Shown here piece by piece: positions 56,289 to 64,000 of a stretch of 64,000 nt of DNA. The notes under the pieces are model-generated. The model was not told the origin of the DNA. It was given only the letters and a program-made list of their open reading frames with translations, and searched no databases. Numbering within the stretch: the stretch's first letter is position 1; each line of letters opens with the position of its first letter. The stretch is from Rhodobacter sp. (GTDB taxonomy: Bacteria; Pseudomonadota; Alphaproteobacteria; Rhodobacterales; Rhodobacteraceae), in the NCBI GenBank assembly GCA_027484145.1, contig JAIXUH010000012.1, positions 1 to 64,000 on the forward strand, read 5' to 3'. The translations under genes were made by a program, and so were the position numbers.

Positions 56289-57584
56289 ATGGCCGAACAG
56301 ACAAGAACCGCGACACTTTCGTTGGATGGCAAGTCTTACGACCTGCCCGTGCTCAGCCCGGTGCTTGGCCCCGATGTGATCGACATCCGCAAGCTTTACG
56401 CCGAGGCGGATGTCTTCACCTTTGATCCGGGCTTCACCTCGACCGCGTCTTGCGAAAGCGCCATCACCTATATCGACGGCGACAAGGGGGAACTCTTGCA
56501 CCGCGGCTATCCCATTGACCAGCTTGCCAATAATTCGCATTTCCTTGAGGTCTGCTATCTGCTGCTTTACGCGGAACTGCCGACCGCCGCACAACTGGCC
56601 GATTTCGAATTCCGCGTGACCCGCCACACCATGGTGCATGAACAGATGCACTATTTCTTCCGTGGCTTCCGCCGTGACAGCCACCCAATGGCCACCATGG
56701 TGGGCGTGGTCGGCGCCATGTCGGCCTTCTATCACGACAGCCTTGACATCAACGATCCGTGGCAGCGCGAAGTGGCCGCGATCCGCATGATCGCTAAGCT
56801 GCCGACCATCGCCGCGATGGCCTACAAGTATTCGGTGGGCCAGCCCTTCGTGTACCCCAAGAATTCGCTCAGCTACGCGGGCAACTTCCTGCACATGTGC
56901 TTCTCGGTTCCGGCCGAGGATTACGTGGTCAATCCGGTGCTGGAAAAGGCGCTGGACCGCATCATGATGCTGCACGCCGACCATGAGCAGAACGCCTCCA
57001 CCAGCACGGTGCGTCTTGCGGGCTCATCGGGTGCCAACCCGTTCGCCTGCGTGGCGGCGGGCATCGCCTGCCTTTGGGGCCCCGCGCACGGCGGCGCGAA
57101 CCAGGCCTGCCTTGAGATGCTGCGCGAAATCGGCACCGTTGACCGCATTCCGGAATACGTGGCCAAGGCCAAGGACAAGACCTCAGGCTTCCGCCTGATG
57201 GGCTTTGGCCACCGCGTCTACAAGAACTTTGACCCCCGCGCCAAGGTCATGAAGGAATCCGCCGATGAGGTGCTGGGCCTTCTGGGCGTCGAGAACAACC
57301 CGCTGTTGCAGGTCGCCAAGGAACTGGAGCGTATCGCGCTTGAGGATGAGTATTTCGTCTCCAAAAAGCTCTACCCCAACGTCGACTTCTATTCCGGCAT
57401 CATCCTTGAGGCGATGGGCTTCCCCACCTCGATGTTCACCCCGATCTTTGCGCTGTCGCGCACCGTCGGCTGGATTTCGCAGTGGAAGGAAATGATCGGC
57501 GAAAAGAACCAGAAGATCGGCCGCCCGCGCCAGCTTTATGTCGGCGAAAAGCCCCGCGATTATGTGGATGTGCGCCACCGCTGA
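56289..57584 (+). CDS. gltA: Citrate synthase
   Basis: 431 residues, type II (hexameric, NADH-sensitive) length. Conserved pieces are [40 protein letters not shown] with the active-site His, [15 protein letters not shown] and [19 protein letters not shown]. It condenses acetyl-CoA and oxaloacetate. The leader has GCGAGGGATGTGAGAG before the ATG. Confidence 0.97.
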   Translation: MAEQTRTATLSLDGKSYDLPVLSPVLGPDVIDIRKLYAEADVFTFDPGFTSTASCESAITYIDGDKGELLHRGYPIDQLANNSHFLEVCYLLLYAELPTAAQLADFEFRVTRHTMVHEQMHYFFRGFRRDSHPMATMVGVVGAMSAFYHDSLDINDPWQREVAAIRMIAKLPTIAAMAYKYSVGQPFVYPKNSLSYAGNFLHMCFSVPAEDYVVNPVLEKALDRIMMLHADHEQNASTSTVRLAGSSGANPFACVAAGIACLWGPAHGGANQACLEMLREIGTVDRIPEYVAKAKDKTSGFRLMGFGHRVYKNFDPRAKVMKESADEVLGLLGVENNPLLQVAKELERIALEDEYFVSKKLYPNVDFYSGIILEAMGFPTSMFTPIFALSRTVGWISQWKEMIGEKNQKIGRPRQLYVGEKPRDYVDVRHR

Positions 57585-57610
57585 GCGCGCAGAATTCCGT
57601 CAGTGCAACA

Positions 57611-57643
57611 AGGGCCGCAGATTACTGCGGCCCTTCGTTTTTC
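57611..57643 (+). terminator. Intrinsic terminator after gltA
   Basis: Perfect 10-bp stem AGGGCCGCAG/CTGCGGCCCT (57611-57620 with 57625-57634), loop ATTA, then TCGTTTTTC. It lies 27 bp after the gltA stop. Confidence 0.93.
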
Positions 57644-57775
57644 TATGCCCGCGCGCGCGCGCCACACTGCGCCCGGGCTGCGCGCGTGTGTCGCAGTTTA
57701 TACGGGGCGAAATCAGGCCCCACGCCTCCTACATGATGCGGTGTGAAAACATCGTTGTAACCAAAGAGAAACGCC

Positions 57776-58414
57776 ATGAAGGACTCGCTGATCGGGCCGG
57801 ACCTGTCCGCCCACCACGCCCCGCAAACCCTGAGCGACCGGATCGCTTTTCGCGTCGTCAAATTCATGCGTTTCTTTGCCGATGCCTTCTTTTCCAAACG
57901 CTATGGCCATCGCGCTGTTGTGCTGGAAACCGTCGCCGCCGTGCCCGGCATGGTGGGGGGGTTGCTGCAGCACCTCAAGGCTTTGCGCCAGATCCGGGAT
58001 GATCAGGGCTGGATCCGCGAGTTGCTGGACGAGGCCGAGAATGAGCGGATGCACCTGATGACCTTCATCCAGATCGCGCAACCCACGCGGCTGGAACGGT
58101 TGATCATCATGTTCGGGCAGGCCATTTTCTATAACCTCTACTTCTTCCTCTACCTTCTGGCCCCGCGCACGGCGCACCGCATCGTGGGATATCTGGAGGA
58201 GGAAGCCGTTGTCAGCTACACCCACTATCTGGCCGAAATCGAGGAAGGCCGCGTCGAAAACGTGCTCGCCCCCAAGATCGCGCTGGACTACTGGCACCTG
58301 CCCGAAGGGTCGCGGCTGATTGACGTGGTCCGCGTTGTGCGCGCCGACGAGGCCGGCCACCGCGACCGCAACCACCAGATGGCCGACGAACTCGGCATCC
58401 CCGCCAAGGCCTGA
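57776..58414 (+). CDS. aox: Alternative oxidase (di-iron quinol oxidase)
   Basis: 212 residues, shorter than plant AOX. All six iron ligands are visible: E51 in LETVAAVPGMV, E90 and H93 in NERMHLM, E141 in LEEEAVVSYT, E192 and H195 in DEAGHRD. A central hydrophobic stretch (FYNLYFFLYLLAP) marks the interfacial membrane-binding helices. It oxidises ubiquinol and reduces oxygen to water without proton pumping. The regulatory Cys of plant enzymes is absent. It stands alone after the gltA terminator. Confidence 0.93.
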   Translation: MKDSLIGPDLSAHHAPQTLSDRIAFRVVKFMRFFADAFFSKRYGHRAVVLETVAAVPGMVGGLLQHLKALRQIRDDQGWIRELLDEAENERMHLMTFIQIAQPTRLERLIIMFGQAIFYNLYFFLYLLAPRTAHRIVGYLEEEAVVSYTHYLAEIEEGRVENVLAPKIALDYWHLPEGSRLIDVVRVVRADEAGHRDRNHQMADELGIPAKA

Positions 58415-58416
58415 GG

Positions 58417-59289
58417 TCAGGCCCGCCCGTCCAGCGTCGCCACCGCCCCATAAAGCGCGGGGCGGCGGTCACGGAACAGACCCCATGACCCGCGTAGGGC
58501 GGCCACGGCATCTAGGTCAATCGTGGCCGTCAGCACCTCTTCGTCGCTGCGCCCGGCCTTCGTCAAAAGCTGGCCGGTATGGTCCGACACAAAGGATGAG
58601 CCATAGAAGGTGACATCCACCCCTTCGGGCGCCACCTCGCGCCCGATCCGGTTCGACGCGATCACCGGCATGATGTTGGCCGCCGCATGGCCGCGCATCA
58701 CCATTTCCCAATGCGGCTGGCTGTCATAGCCGGGCGCAGGCGGTTCAGATCCGATCGCGGTCGGATAGAGCAGCATCTCAGCCCCCATGAGCGCCATTGA
58801 CCGCGCGGCCTCGGGGAACCACTGGTCCCAACAGATGCCAAGGCCGATGCGGCCAAAAGCGGTGTCCCAAACCCGAAACCCGGTATCGCCGGGCGAGAAA
58901 TAGTATTTCTCCTCATACCCCGGCCCCTGCGGGATGTGGCTTTTGCGGTAAATCCCCAGCATCCGGCCATCGGCATCAATCATCGCCACGCTGTTGAAAT
59001 GCGCCTGCCCCGCGCGTTCAAAGAACGAACAGGGCAACACCACGCCCAATTCCAGCGCCAGATCCTGAAACCGCGCAATCACCGGGTGCCCCTCGGCCGG
59101 TTGCGCAAGGTCGAAATACTGTGCGCGCTGCGTGATGCAGAAATAGGGTGCGGCGAACAATTCCTGCACCAGAATGACCTGCGCGCCCTTTGCAGCGGCG
59201 GCGCGGATCACCCGTTCGGCCGCCTCGATGTTGCGCGGCAAATCCCACGAGCAGGTAAATTGCGTGGCAGCGACAGTGACATTGCGCAT
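58417..59289 (-). CDS. aguB: Carbon-nitrogen hydrolase, N-carbamoylputrescine amidase type
   Basis: 290 residues, nitrilase superfamily. Catalytic Glu43 in VQELFAAPYF, Lys116 in RKSHIPQG and Cys153 in GICWDQWFPEAAR are in place. The length and ICWDQWFPEAAR motif fit AguB, which yields putrescine, but a related amidase is possible. GGAGGGTCCG precedes the ATG at 59289. It converges on the aox gene with 2 bp between the stops. Confidence 0.87.
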   Translation of the reverse strand: MRNVTVAATQFTCSWDLPRNIEAAERVIRAAAAKGAQVILVQELFAAPYFCITQRAQYFDLAQPAEGHPVIARFQDLALELGVVLPCSFFERAGQAHFNSVAMIDADGRMLGIYRKSHIPQGPGYEEKYYFSPGDTGFRVWDTAFGRIGLGICWDQWFPEAARSMALMGAEMLLYPTAIGSEPPAPGYDSQPHWEMVMRGHAAANIMPVIASNRIGREVAPEGVDVTFYGSSFVSDHTGQLLTKAGRSDEEVLTATIDLDAVAALRGSWGLFRDRRPALYGAVATLDGRA

Positions 59290-59351
59290 CGGACCCTCCG
59301 GCAGTTTTCGCCAATCTAGCGGCCTGCCGCCCCGGCGAAAGCCCAAAACCG

Positions 59352-60413
59352 TCACTCTGCGGGCTTTGCCGCCCGCCCCAGCGCGACAATCCGGTCGCGC
59401 CACGTTGCCTTGGCCGGAACCTGCGGCACTGTTGGATGCAGCCGTTCGGACCCATCCCGCCCGATGCGCCGCCGCTTGCGCAGCAGAAAGGCCTTGCCCC
59501 AACTGCGCCACGTGCCCACCATCGGCGCCATCGGATCACAGGGAAACCGTGCGCGCCAATCGGCGGGCAGGGTCAGCCCGCAGGTTTCCACCCGCTCCAG
59601 CATCCAGACCAACGGGATATTGGCCAAGGTTCGCGCCGCCCGGAAATCGCCGATCTGGCCGCCCACATCGCCATGCGCGCCCCGGAACCACACCTGTTCC
59701 ACATTCCCTTCCCATCCCGGCGGGCAATCCCACAGCACCGGCTCAAACGCGCGCCGGGTTTCATTCATCGCCAGCGCGTGAAAGCCGTGGCGAATGCTGG
59801 GCCCAAGGTGGTGGTTGTGGAACGAATGCGCCTTGTCCGTCAGCATCCACAGCAAGGGAATCCGCAGGCCCAGCGCCTTGACCGTGTCCCACACGCCCAC
59901 CATCTGCACCGGCGATTCAATGTGGCAATGCGCATAGGAAAACGCCCGCGCCGCGCGAGTATCCGGCCCCGCGCGATAATGCCGGTAGGCCATCGTCACA
60001 TTGCGTTCCGTGGCGAAGTCGTGCCGCAACAGCCCGATCCGGTCAATCACCCCTGCCAGTGACCGCACCGCAAAGGCCCCGCGCGAATAGCCCAAAAGGT
60101 AAATGCGGTCGCCCTCGCGGTAGTGGCTGGCCAGCCAGCCATAGGCCCGGCGGATCTGGCGGTTGATGCCGCGCCCCTGCACCACATCCATGCAATGCCG
60201 CCAGCCTTCCCATTGCAGGCCCGGCTCATAATACACCCGCCGCCGCGCGCCCGGCACCTGTTCGCACAACAGCAGGAACGCCAGCCCCGCATTGGTTTCG
60301 CGCCCCGGTTCCATCGTGGACATCGTGCCATCCAGAATGATGACATGATCCACCGCCCCACGCTGCACACCCGCCGCACCGAAGGGCGGTTGCGCCCCGT
60401 CGGTTTCCACCAC
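59352..60413 (-). CDS. DUF2235-domain alpha/beta hydrolase
   Basis: 353 residues. VDHVIILDGTMSTMEPGRET opens the domain; the nucleophile elbow is RIYLLGYSRGAFAVRSLAG (Ser110), and WFRGAHGDVGGQIG carries the Asp/His typical of DUF2235 lipases/T6SS effectors such as Tle-type phospholipases. The C-terminal tail is basic. Start codon is GTG at 60413 or 60416; neither has a clear ribosome site. No T6SS or immunity gene is visible. Confidence 0.75.
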   Translation of the reverse strand: MVETDGAQPPFGAAGVQRGAVDHVIILDGTMSTMEPGRETNAGLAFLLLCEQVPGARRRVYYEPGLQWEGWRHCMDVVQGRGINRQIRRAYGWLASHYREGDRIYLLGYSRGAFAVRSLAGVIDRIGLLRHDFATERNVTMAYRHYRAGPDTRAARAFSYAHCHIESPVQMVGVWDTVKALGLRIPLLWMLTDKAHSFHNHHLGPSIRHGFHALAMNETRRAFEPVLWDCPPGWEGNVEQVWFRGAHGDVGGQIGDFRAARTLANIPLVWMLERVETCGLTLPADWRARFPCDPMAPMVGTWRSWGKAFLLRKRRRIGRDGSERLHPTVPQVPAKATWRDRIVALGRAAKPAE

Positions 60414-60444
60414 CGGATGGCGGCGGAACCAGTGGCCAAGGCGT

Positions 60445-62730
60445 TTAAGCAGCGTCGTGGCGTGCCCCCTTTGCGTCCTGCAACCAATGCCAGATTCGCG
60501 CGGGCGTAAACGGCATGTCTACATGCGCCACGCCCGCCGGGGCCAGCGCATCACGCACCGCGTTGGAAATCGCGCCCAGCGCCCCAACGGTGCCCGCCTC
60601 GCCACAGCCCTTCATGCCAAGCGGGTTCATGATCGACGGCACGGGTTCACTGGCAAAGCGGATCATCGGCAGATCATCCGCGCGCGGCATGGCGTAATCC
60701 ATGAAACTCGCCGTAAGCAGTTGTCCTTGCGCATCATAGACCGCCCCTTCGGTCACCGCCTGACCAAAGCCCTGTGCAATGCCGCCATGCACCTGACCAA
60801 TCGCCAGTTCCGGTGCAATCAACGTGCCAAAATCATCGACCACCGTATAGCGGTCCATCACCAGCGCGCCGGTGTCGGGGTCAATTTCCACCTCGGCGAT
60901 ATGGGTGCCATTGGGAAAGCTGCGCCCCTCCAGCGTGATCTTGCGCGAGGTGTCCAGCAGATCAGCCCGCCCCTTTTGCCGCGCCAGTTCCGCCGCCTCG
61001 GCCAAGGTCAGGCGCAAGTTGGTGCCCGGCGCGCCAAAGGCCAGCCCGTCAAAGGCCACACCGTCCTGCCCCCATTCGCCCTGCAAGAACCCGGAGAACC
61101 CGGCAATCACCGCCTCGACTGTCGCCTTGGTCGCTGTGCCCTGCACCGTCACCGACCGTGACCCGCCTGTGCCGCCGCCCATCGGGATCGCATCGGAATC
61201 ACCCTGCACGATGCGCACCATGTCGGGCGGCAACCCGGTCTGCGCCGCCACCATGCGGGCATAGACCGTCTCATGCCCTTGCCCGTTCGATTGCGTGCCA
61301 ACGTACAGTGTCGCCCCGCCATCGGCATCCAGCGTCAGCCGCGCCGTTTCGGTTGCATCACCCAGAATGCATTCGATATAGGTCGCAACCCCCATGCCGC
61401 GCAGCAGACCCTTGGCCGCCGACGCCGCCTTGCGCGCGGCAAAGCCCGCCACATCGGCATCATCCTTGGCGCGGGCAATCACACGCGGGAAATCGCCTAC
61501 GTCAATCAATTCATCCGCCACGGTGCGATAGGGAAAACGGCGGATGGCGTTGCGGGTGCGCAGATCAAACGGGTCCGCCCCCAGCACCCGCGCCGCCTCA
61601 TCCATCACCCGCTCAAGCGTCAGAATGGCCTCGGGCCGCCCCGCGCCACGATAGGCATCGACGGGCGTGGTGTTGGTATAAACCCCCACTGCACGCATCG
61701 CCGCCACTTCGATATCGTAGATTCCCGTCAACACCTTGGAAAACAACTCCGACTGAATCGGTTGCCCGAACTGCGAGTTATAGGCGCCAAGATTGGAAAC
61801 GAGATTAACATGGTATGCAGTAATCTTCAGATTTTCGTCGAAACCGATCTCGGCCTTTGCCACCAGATCGCGCCCGGCATTGTCCGATAGCATGGCCTCG
61901 GTCCGCTCGCTCATCCACCGCACGGGACGGCCCAGCGCACGGGCGGCCGCGGCAACCGGCACATATTCGGGATAGGTCATCGCCTTCATGCCAAAGCCGC
62001 CCCCCACATCGGGGTTGGTCACCCGCACCGCATCGCGGGGCAGACCCAGCATCCGCGCCAATTCGTTGCGCTGCCCCCAGACGCCCTGCCCGTTCACCGA
62101 CAGATGCAGCCGCCCCTCCTGCCAATCGGCCCATGCGCCGCGCGGCTCCATCGCATTCACGATGATCCGGTTGTGCAGCACCTGCAGCGTGATGCGGTGG
62201 CGTGATGCGGCCAATGCCGCCTCGACCGCCATGTCATCGCCCACCCGCCAGTCATAGGCAAAGGTGTTGGCCGCACCGGGATGAATGGGCGCGCCATCCG
62301 CCGAAAGGTCCAGTGTGGCAGGCCGTTCGTCCACGTCGAACACAATGGCCTCGGCCGCATCCTTTGCCGCAGCCACCGTATCGGCCACGATCATCGCCAC
62401 GGCCTCGCCCACAAACCGCACCACGCCATCGGCCAGCACCGGGCGTTCCGGCCCGGCCCCCGGCGTGCCATCCCAGTTGGTCAGCCGCGCACCCTTCATG
62501 CCAATCGTCACACCCATGCCGCGCAGATCATCCGCCGTCAGCACCATATGCACGCCCGGCATTTCACGCGCCGCCGCACAATCCAGCCGGGTAATGGCCC
62601 CGTGCGCCTGCATCGACCGCAGGAACACCGCATGCAGTGCGCCGGGCGGGGCAATGTCATCGACATAACGCCCCATGCCGGTCAGAAACCGGATATCTTC
62701 CATCCGCCCGCCAGACATCCCGAACTTCAT
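60445..62730 (-). CDS. CoxL-like molybdopterin-binding subunit, form II
   Basis: 761 residues, xanthine dehydrogenase/CO dehydrogenase large-subunit family. Active-site loop DAYRGAGRPEAILTLERV marks form II (not the AYRCSFR of true CO dehydrogenase). NVGGGFGMKAMTYPEYVPVA-like and GGGTGGSRSVTVQGTA regions bind cofactor. Partner small (2Fe-2S) and FAD subunits are not encoded in the neighbourhood. AGGAGGATGCGGG precedes the ATG. The substrate (aldehyde, purine or other) is unknown. Confidence 0.88.
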   Translation of the reverse strand: MKFGMSGGRMEDIRFLTGMGRYVDDIAPPGALHAVFLRSMQAHGAITRLDCAAAREMPGVHMVLTADDLRGMGVTIGMKGARLTNWDGTPGAGPERPVLADGVVRFVGEAVAMIVADTVAAAKDAAEAIVFDVDERPATLDLSADGAPIHPGAANTFAYDWRVGDDMAVEAALAASRHRITLQVLHNRIIVNAMEPRGAWADWQEGRLHLSVNGQGVWGQRNELARMLGLPRDAVRVTNPDVGGGFGMKAMTYPEYVPVAAAARALGRPVRWMSERTEAMLSDNAGRDLVAKAEIGFDENLKITAYHVNLVSNLGAYNSQFGQPIQSELFSKVLTGIYDIEVAAMRAVGVYTNTTPVDAYRGAGRPEAILTLERVMDEAARVLGADPFDLRTRNAIRRFPYRTVADELIDVGDFPRVIARAKDDADVAGFAARKAASAAKGLLRGMGVATYIECILGDATETARLTLDADGGATLYVGTQSNGQGHETVYARMVAAQTGLPPDMVRIVQGDSDAIPMGGGTGGSRSVTVQGTATKATVEAVIAGFSGFLQGEWGQDGVAFDGLAFGAPGTNLRLTLAEAAELARQKGRADLLDTSRKITLEGRSFPNGTHIAEVEIDPDTGALVMDRYTVVDDFGTLIAPELAIGQVHGGIAQGFGQAVTEGAVYDAQGQLLTASFMDYAMPRADDLPMIRFASEPVPSIMNPLGMKGCGEAGTVGALGAISNAVRDALAPAGVAHVDMPFTPARIWHWLQDAKGARHDAA

Positions 62731-62995
62731 CCCGCATCCTCCTGCACGCTTCTGCGCCCGAGACTAGAGTGGCCTGCCGCGCTGTCCAGTCACCCTTTGG
62801 CTCGCGTCATCGTGGTGGCAGACGGAAACCGCATTTCATGCTATCATCAGGGTGATTTTGTGACGAACAGGCGCGATTTTGCCCTGCAAGCCCCTGTCAG
62901 GGTTTTGCTTTCAGGCAAGAATCGGCGTCTGGCTGATGGATTTGGTGGCTTTTGCAACGGGGCGGGATGCCCGTGGCACATAGGGAGTGGTGATT

Positions 62996-63682
62996 TTGGC
63001 CCAACTCTTTCGTGACGATGGTGCCGTCCTGGACGATGCCGATGGCGACGGGGTGTTCGAAACCATCTGGATCCCCGGCAGCTACACCGAAACGCCGATC
63101 GATCTGGTTGGCTTCATCGTGATGGAAACTGTGGCCGACCTCGGCGAATACCGCTTCGTTCTGGCGGGCGAAGATTCACTGTCGTCGGTCTTTGTGGATT
63201 TCGGCTATCAGATGACACGCACCTCTGACACGACGCTGTTGGCGAACACATGGTTCGAAGGTGGCGAGCGTGTCTATGATCTTTCGAACGGCAATATTGT
63301 GCTGGTCCATCAAGACCCCTCGACGGAAGGCATCGCCCGCAATGCTGGGCAAGAGCCGGACACGTGGTTCATCGGAACTGGCTACGATGCCGTCGATAAT
63401 GATGACGACGGCAACTACGACACCTTCGTGATCTCGCCCAACCAAACGCTCCAGGACACCGATCTGGATGGCGTGGCAGACCAACGTGATACCGGCATCA
63501 GCTTCATCGGCTTTGATCAGGATGGTGATGGCAGCATCGAGTTGCTGTTCATCTACCATGCCAGAAGCGAAGAGTTGCAAGCAGATGGCACGTGGCGCGA
63601 CGTCTTTGAACCGTCTGCGGATGACTACAGCATAGACCCTGACTACATCCGTTCGGTTTTTGAAGCTTACGGGCCATTCTGA
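62996..63682 (+). CDS. Asp-rich protein with calcium-loop-like motifs, 228 aa
   Basis: Acidic protein with four DxDxDG-like motifs: DDADGDGVFE near residue 13, DNDDDGNYD, DTDLDGVADQRD and DQDGDGSIE. These resemble EF-hand or dockerin/thrombospondin-type calcium loops. There is no signal peptide. The start is inferred as TTG at 62996, 8 nt after AGGGAG; GTG codons at 62987 and 62990 are too close. A related gene follows at 63815. I recognise no characterised family. Confidence 0.65.
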   Translation: MAQLFRDDGAVLDDADGDGVFETIWIPGSYTETPIDLVGFIVMETVADLGEYRFVLAGEDSLSSVFVDFGYQMTRTSDTTLLANTWFEGGERVYDLSNGNIVLVHQDPSTEGIARNAGQEPDTWFIGTGYDAVDNDDDGNYDTFVISPNQTLQDTDLDGVADQRDTGISFIGFDQDGDGSIELLFIYHARSEELQADGTWRDVFEPSADDYSIDPDYIRSVFEAYGPF

Positions 63683-63814
63683 CCCGCCGCGGTGGCGGCA
63701 TGGCATCGGGCATAGCGTCCCGCTGAACCCGTGCCATGATCAAGACGCGACTAACCTTTTGGCAAAACAGGCATCCGGCCTTGATCTGCATCATCCAGCA
63801 AACAGGCAATCCCC

Positions 63815-64000
63815 ATGCAGACGACCAACGAAAACGGCGACATCATTGACGACAGTGACGATGACGGTGTGATCAACGCACTCTTGCGCAGCATCGGCAC
63901 GGTGGAAAGTTTCTGGGAGGCGGAAGATGGCAATGCAGGTTCCATCTGGACCTATCCCGGCGACCTGCTGATCGATCTGGATCAAGACGGCTCTTTCGAT
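63815..64000 (+). CDS. Asp-rich protein related to the preceding gene (3-prime truncated by window)
   Basis: 62 residues visible, running off the right edge. N-terminus has GDIIDDSDDDGVI, aligned with GAVLDDADGDGVF of the preceding gene, then DLLIDLDQDGSFD. ATG at 63815 follows CAGGCAATCCCC. The shared G-x3-DDxDxDGV opening suggests a tandem paralogue. Confidence 0.6.
   Translation, partial: MQTTNENGDIIDDSDDDGVINALLRSIGTVESFWEAEDGNAGSIWTYPGDLLIDLDQDGSFD

Noticed and set aside
57650-57662. Alternating CG tract as a Z-DNA-forming regulatory element
   Set aside because: Only 13 nt long and unremarkable for a GC-rich genome; kept only as context for the aox leader.
60445-62730. Aerobic carbon-monoxide dehydrogenase large subunit
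   Set aside because: The active-site loop is AYRGAGRPEA (form II) rather than AYRCSFR, and no coxMS genes are present.
1-64000. CRISPR array, prophage or integrative element
   Set aside because: No spaced direct repeats, phage structural genes or integrase were seen; the only mobile sign is the short transposase fragment at the left edge.

Overview
The window is GC-rich chromosomal DNA from an alphaproteobacterium, almost certainly of the Rhodobacteraceae/Paracoccaceae (Rhodobacter, Tabrizicola or Gemmobacter-like; the genus cannot be fixed from sequence alone). Pointers are a circularly permuted two-piece tmRNA gene with tag ANDNRAPMALAA, the trgA/trgB tellurite-resistance pair known from Rhodobacter sphaeroides, an aa3-oxidase cluster lacking ctaD, the order trpG-trpD-ung-trpC-moaC-moeA-lexA, and a GAAC-N7-GAAC SOS box in front of lexA.

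Layout. 1-2400: the edge of an insertion sequence, tRNA-Ser(GGA), a small conserved gene and a divergent XRE-type regulator with a likely operator cluster. 1682-6038 (minus): translationally coupled operon cysK - MscS-type channel - alaX. 6158-10094: AraC regulator divergent from a secreted cupin, then a GntR regulator and a class III aminotransferase with shared TGATCAAA sites.

10158-24038 is a plant-polysaccharide oligosaccharide locus. On the minus strand are a sugar ABC importer (binding protein, two permeases, ATPase), a GH2 beta-mannosidase, a TIM-barrel isomerase, a Gfo/Idh/MocA oxidoreductase and a GH43 enzyme. A divergent LacI regulator on the plus strand is followed by a second isomerase and a second Gfo/Idh/MocA enzyme. 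Two tandem 14-bp palindromes in front of the binding-protein gene are the obvious LacI operators. The combination suggests uptake, intracellular cleavage and oxidation/epimerisation of manno- and xylo-oligosaccharides or their keto-derivatives.

24056-35872 is mixed housekeeping: trgB, trgA, a cyclopropane-fatty-acid synthase, photolyase, a cysteine-desulfurase-like aminotransferase, AcuI, an orphan polyamine-type binding protein with a strong terminator, ssrA, a GlcD-type flavoenzyme, a divergent MBL-fold protein and a GNAT acetyltransferase. 35872-42844 (minus) is ctaC-ctaB-small gene-ctaG-ctaE-surf1-thrC-M16 peptidase-GNAT, the aa3 oxidase assembly operon running into threonine synthase. 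tldD lies divergently, with a putative FNR-type box between.

44863-52577: a YibQ-like divergent polysaccharide deacetylase and the trp/moco/SOS run. 52571-58414: comEC (convergent with lexA, overlapping ends), gltX, gltA and a bacterial alternative oxidase. 58417-62730 (minus): a carbamoylputrescine-amidase-like hydrolase, a DUF2235 hydrolase and a solitary form-II CoxL-like molybdoenzyme subunit. From 62996 to the end lie two Asp-rich proteins with DxDxDG calcium-loop-like motifs that I cannot assign to a characterised system; they are the least explained part of the window.
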